Source of the DNA: an uncultured Acetatifactor sp.
Lineage (GTDB): Bacteria; Bacillota; Clostridia; Lachnospirales; Lachnospiraceae
Length of the DNA stretch: 64,000 nucleotides
Reading direction: 5' to 3'
Assembly (NCBI GenBank): GCA_910585015.1
Contig: CAJUCT010000013.1
Coordinates: 1-64,000, forward strand
The notes beneath the pieces are model-generated. The model saw nothing but the letters and a program-made list of their open reading frames with translations. It did not search any database and was not told the origin of the DNA. The position numbers and the translations under genes were made by a program. Below, one piece after another: positions 62,873 to 64,000 of this stretch. Each line of letters begins with the position of its first letter. Position 1 is the first letter of the stretch.

Positions 62873-63559
62873 TCATTGATTGTAATTTAGCAGCATTTTG
62901 GCAAGAAAAAAATCAAACTCGTCATCTATGTCTATAGATTTCATTTTATTCATGATATATGCATAGGAATTTTCACCATATAAATTTCCATGTCTCATTA
63001 ATAACTCTGTTGTCTGTATATATATTGCACCATTTATTCGATAATACTGCTGCATTTCCTGTCTGCGTCCCACCCTGTTTAAATCGATAAAATTATTTAA
63101 AGAAGAATTATCCGGCAAAATATTGCACAGCCACGGTGAGTATTCCGTCTCACATACACTGACAACAGAATCCGCTTTTTTTTCCCTAAAAACCCTAAAG
63201 GCACACACTATATCTTCACTTGTTCTCAATGGCGATGTAGGCTGTAATATCGTGACGGTTTCAAACGTCTGCCCCAAATTTATATATTCATTCACCACAA
63301 ATCTAACTGCATCCATTGTTCCCGCCGCATCCGTCGATAGCGCTGCACTTCTTAAAAAGGGTACGTCTACACCTAATTTTCTAGCGATATCAGCATATAA
63401 AGCACTGTCAGTTGATACATGTATGCAGTCAAAAATATTTGTATTCTGTGCCGCCTCAATTGTATAAGCCATAAGCGGCTTTCCATTTAAGTCTTTAATA
63501 TTTTTATCACTAATACCTTTAGAACCACTTCTGGCCGGTATTACTGCTAGATTTTTCAT
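62873..63559 (-). CDS. CMP-nonulosonate (NeuA/LegF/PseF-like) cytidylyltransferase
   Basis: 228 residues. AVIPARSGSKGISDKNIKDL at the N-terminus is the CTP-binding signature of acylneuraminate cytidylyltransferases, followed by VSTDS, LQPTSPLRT and a C-terminal IDDEFDFFLA with metal-binding Asp residues. Activates sialic, legionaminic or pseudaminic acid. The neighbouring nucleotidyltransferase hints at legionaminic acid, but the sequence alone does not decide. Confidence 0.85.
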   Translation of the reverse strand: MKNLAVIPARSGSKGISDKNIKDLNGKPLMAYTIEAAQNTNIFDCIHVSTDSALYADIARKLGVDVPFLRSAALSTDAAGTMDAVRFVVNEYINLGQTFETVTILQPTSPLRTSEDIVCAFRVFREKKADSVVSVCETEYSPWLCNILPDNSSLNNFIDLNRVGRRQEMQQYYRINGAIYIQTTELLMRHGNLYGENSYAYIMNKMKSIDIDDEFDFFLAKMLLNYNQ

Positions 63560-63610
63560 TTATATACTCCCATACTACAGTTACAATATTTTTCTTTGCA
63601 ATCCCACAAA

Positions 63611-64000
63611 TCAACACTCCAGCCGCGCCTTCATTTTTTCCATTTCATCCATCTGCCCCATATCAAGCCATGCATTTTCGCCAATTGGATATACGCCAAC
63701 TTTCCTTCCTTCCTCCAAATATTCACTGATAATATTGGGGAAATCAACAAATTCATTATATGTCAACCTTTCTACTACTTCTGATTCTACAAAATAGCAT
63801 CCTGTATTCGTATAAAAAGACATTTCCGGCTTTTCCTGAATAGAGTTGATATTTCCATTCTGCCCAATATTCACAATTCCATAAGGAAGAATATAATTCT
63901 TCAGTGAACATATCATTGTAATTTCGTTTCCCTGTTCTTTATGGTGCCTATATGCTTTCCCCAAATCCTCATCAATCAAAATATCACAATTTGTTAATAT
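63611..64000 (-). CDS. Nucleotidyltransferase (NTP_transferase family), 5' part outside window
   Basis: The last 130 or so codons of a gene that enters from beyond the right edge. ILTNCDILIDEDLG at the edge is the metal-binding segment of sugar-phosphate nucleotidyltransferases; IQEKPEMSFYTNTGCYFV and WLDMGQMDEMEKM follow as in RfbA/GlmU-N and PtmE relatives. Next to the NeuA-like gene it may be the PtmE-type enzyme that makes GDP-glucosamine for legionaminic acid. Incomplete, so tentative. Confidence 0.7.
   Translation of the reverse strand: MLTNCDILIDEDLGKAYRHHKEQGNEITMICSLKNYILPYGIVNIGQNGNINSIQEKPEMSFYTNTGCYFVESEVVERLTYNEFVDFPNIISEYLEEGRKVGVYPIGENAWLDMGQMDEMEKMKARLEC

Noticed and set aside
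1..64000. tRNA, rRNA or other structured RNA genes
   Set aside because: No cloverleaf with a CCA-type end or rRNA-like stretch was recognised by eye; a tRNAscan-SE/Infernal run would decide.

Overview
The window looks like a chromosomal segment of a Gram-positive clostridium, most likely a gut Lachnospiraceae. This is inferred from AGGAGG-type ribosome binding sites, a large GltB with its own GltD, intracellular GH2/GH3/GH43 glycosidases, a decayed AAA-ATPase/PD-(D/E)XK gene family typical of that group, and teichoic-acid-like CDP-alditol enzymes. Genus and species cannot be fixed from the sequence. Every intact gene but one (an SGNH-like gene at 26.4-27.4 kb) lies on the minus strand. No rRNA, tRNA, CRISPR array, transposase, phage gene or replication origin was seen.

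1-12 kb, GC-rich housekeeping: a two-gene ABC exporter; a PD-(D/E)XK pseudogene; glutamate synthase (gltB then gltD); then mraY-like, greA and a HAD-phosphatase/CPBP-protease fusion gene, probably one operon. 12-22.6 kb, sugar use: a cytoplasmic LacI-type sugar sensor fused to a diguanylate cyclase, a very large GH2 beta-galactosidase-like enzyme, a GH3 enzyme and a GH43 enzyme. A roughly 100-bp dispersed repeat that folds as a long hairpin recurs in the intergenic spaces of this GC-rich third, mostly in the 5' leaders of minus-strand genes.

22.6-28.4 kb, start of surface-polymer functions: a polyol-phosphate dehydrogenase, an IspD/TarI-like cytidylyltransferase and a pentulose-phosphate epimerase form a likely CDP-pentitol cassette. 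Next come a FkbM-type methyltransferase and, divergently, an SGNH-like protein. These two share an N-terminal domain. A DUF6492-like glycosyltransferase follows.

28.4-33.95 kb: a compact operon of three genes that match no system I recognise: a 691-residue protein of unknown fold, a ParA/MinD-like ATPase, and an HD-domain protein with a Cys4 zinc-ribbon-like insert. It has its own near-consensus promoter with a palindromic operator. This is the best candidate here for an undescribed system. It is flanked by an intact and a decayed AAA-ATPase/PD-(D/E)XK gene, which marks the spot as accessory.

36.4-64 kb, a long polysaccharide operon running leftwards from beyond the window and ending at a strong terminator at 36.4 kb. 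Right to left it carries: nucleotidyltransferase (partial) and CMP-nonulosonate synthetase; deacetylase-like protein, methyltransferase and a radical SAM/B12-type enzyme; a glycosyltransferase-like protein and an orphan beta-propeller; an acyl cassette (FkbH, acyl carrier protein, MaoC hydratase, SDR, WcbI-like transferase); UDP-ManNAcA synthesis (WecC, WecB); then glycosyltransferases, methyltransferases, a NodB-type deacetylase and two CDP-alditol transferases. At least nine of these proteins carry the same small Rossmann-like domain with a G-x-G-x-x-G turn, attached at the N end, the C end or standing alone. GC content falls from roughly 60% at the left to roughly 35-40% at the right (by eye), as expected for an exchanged surface-antigen locus.
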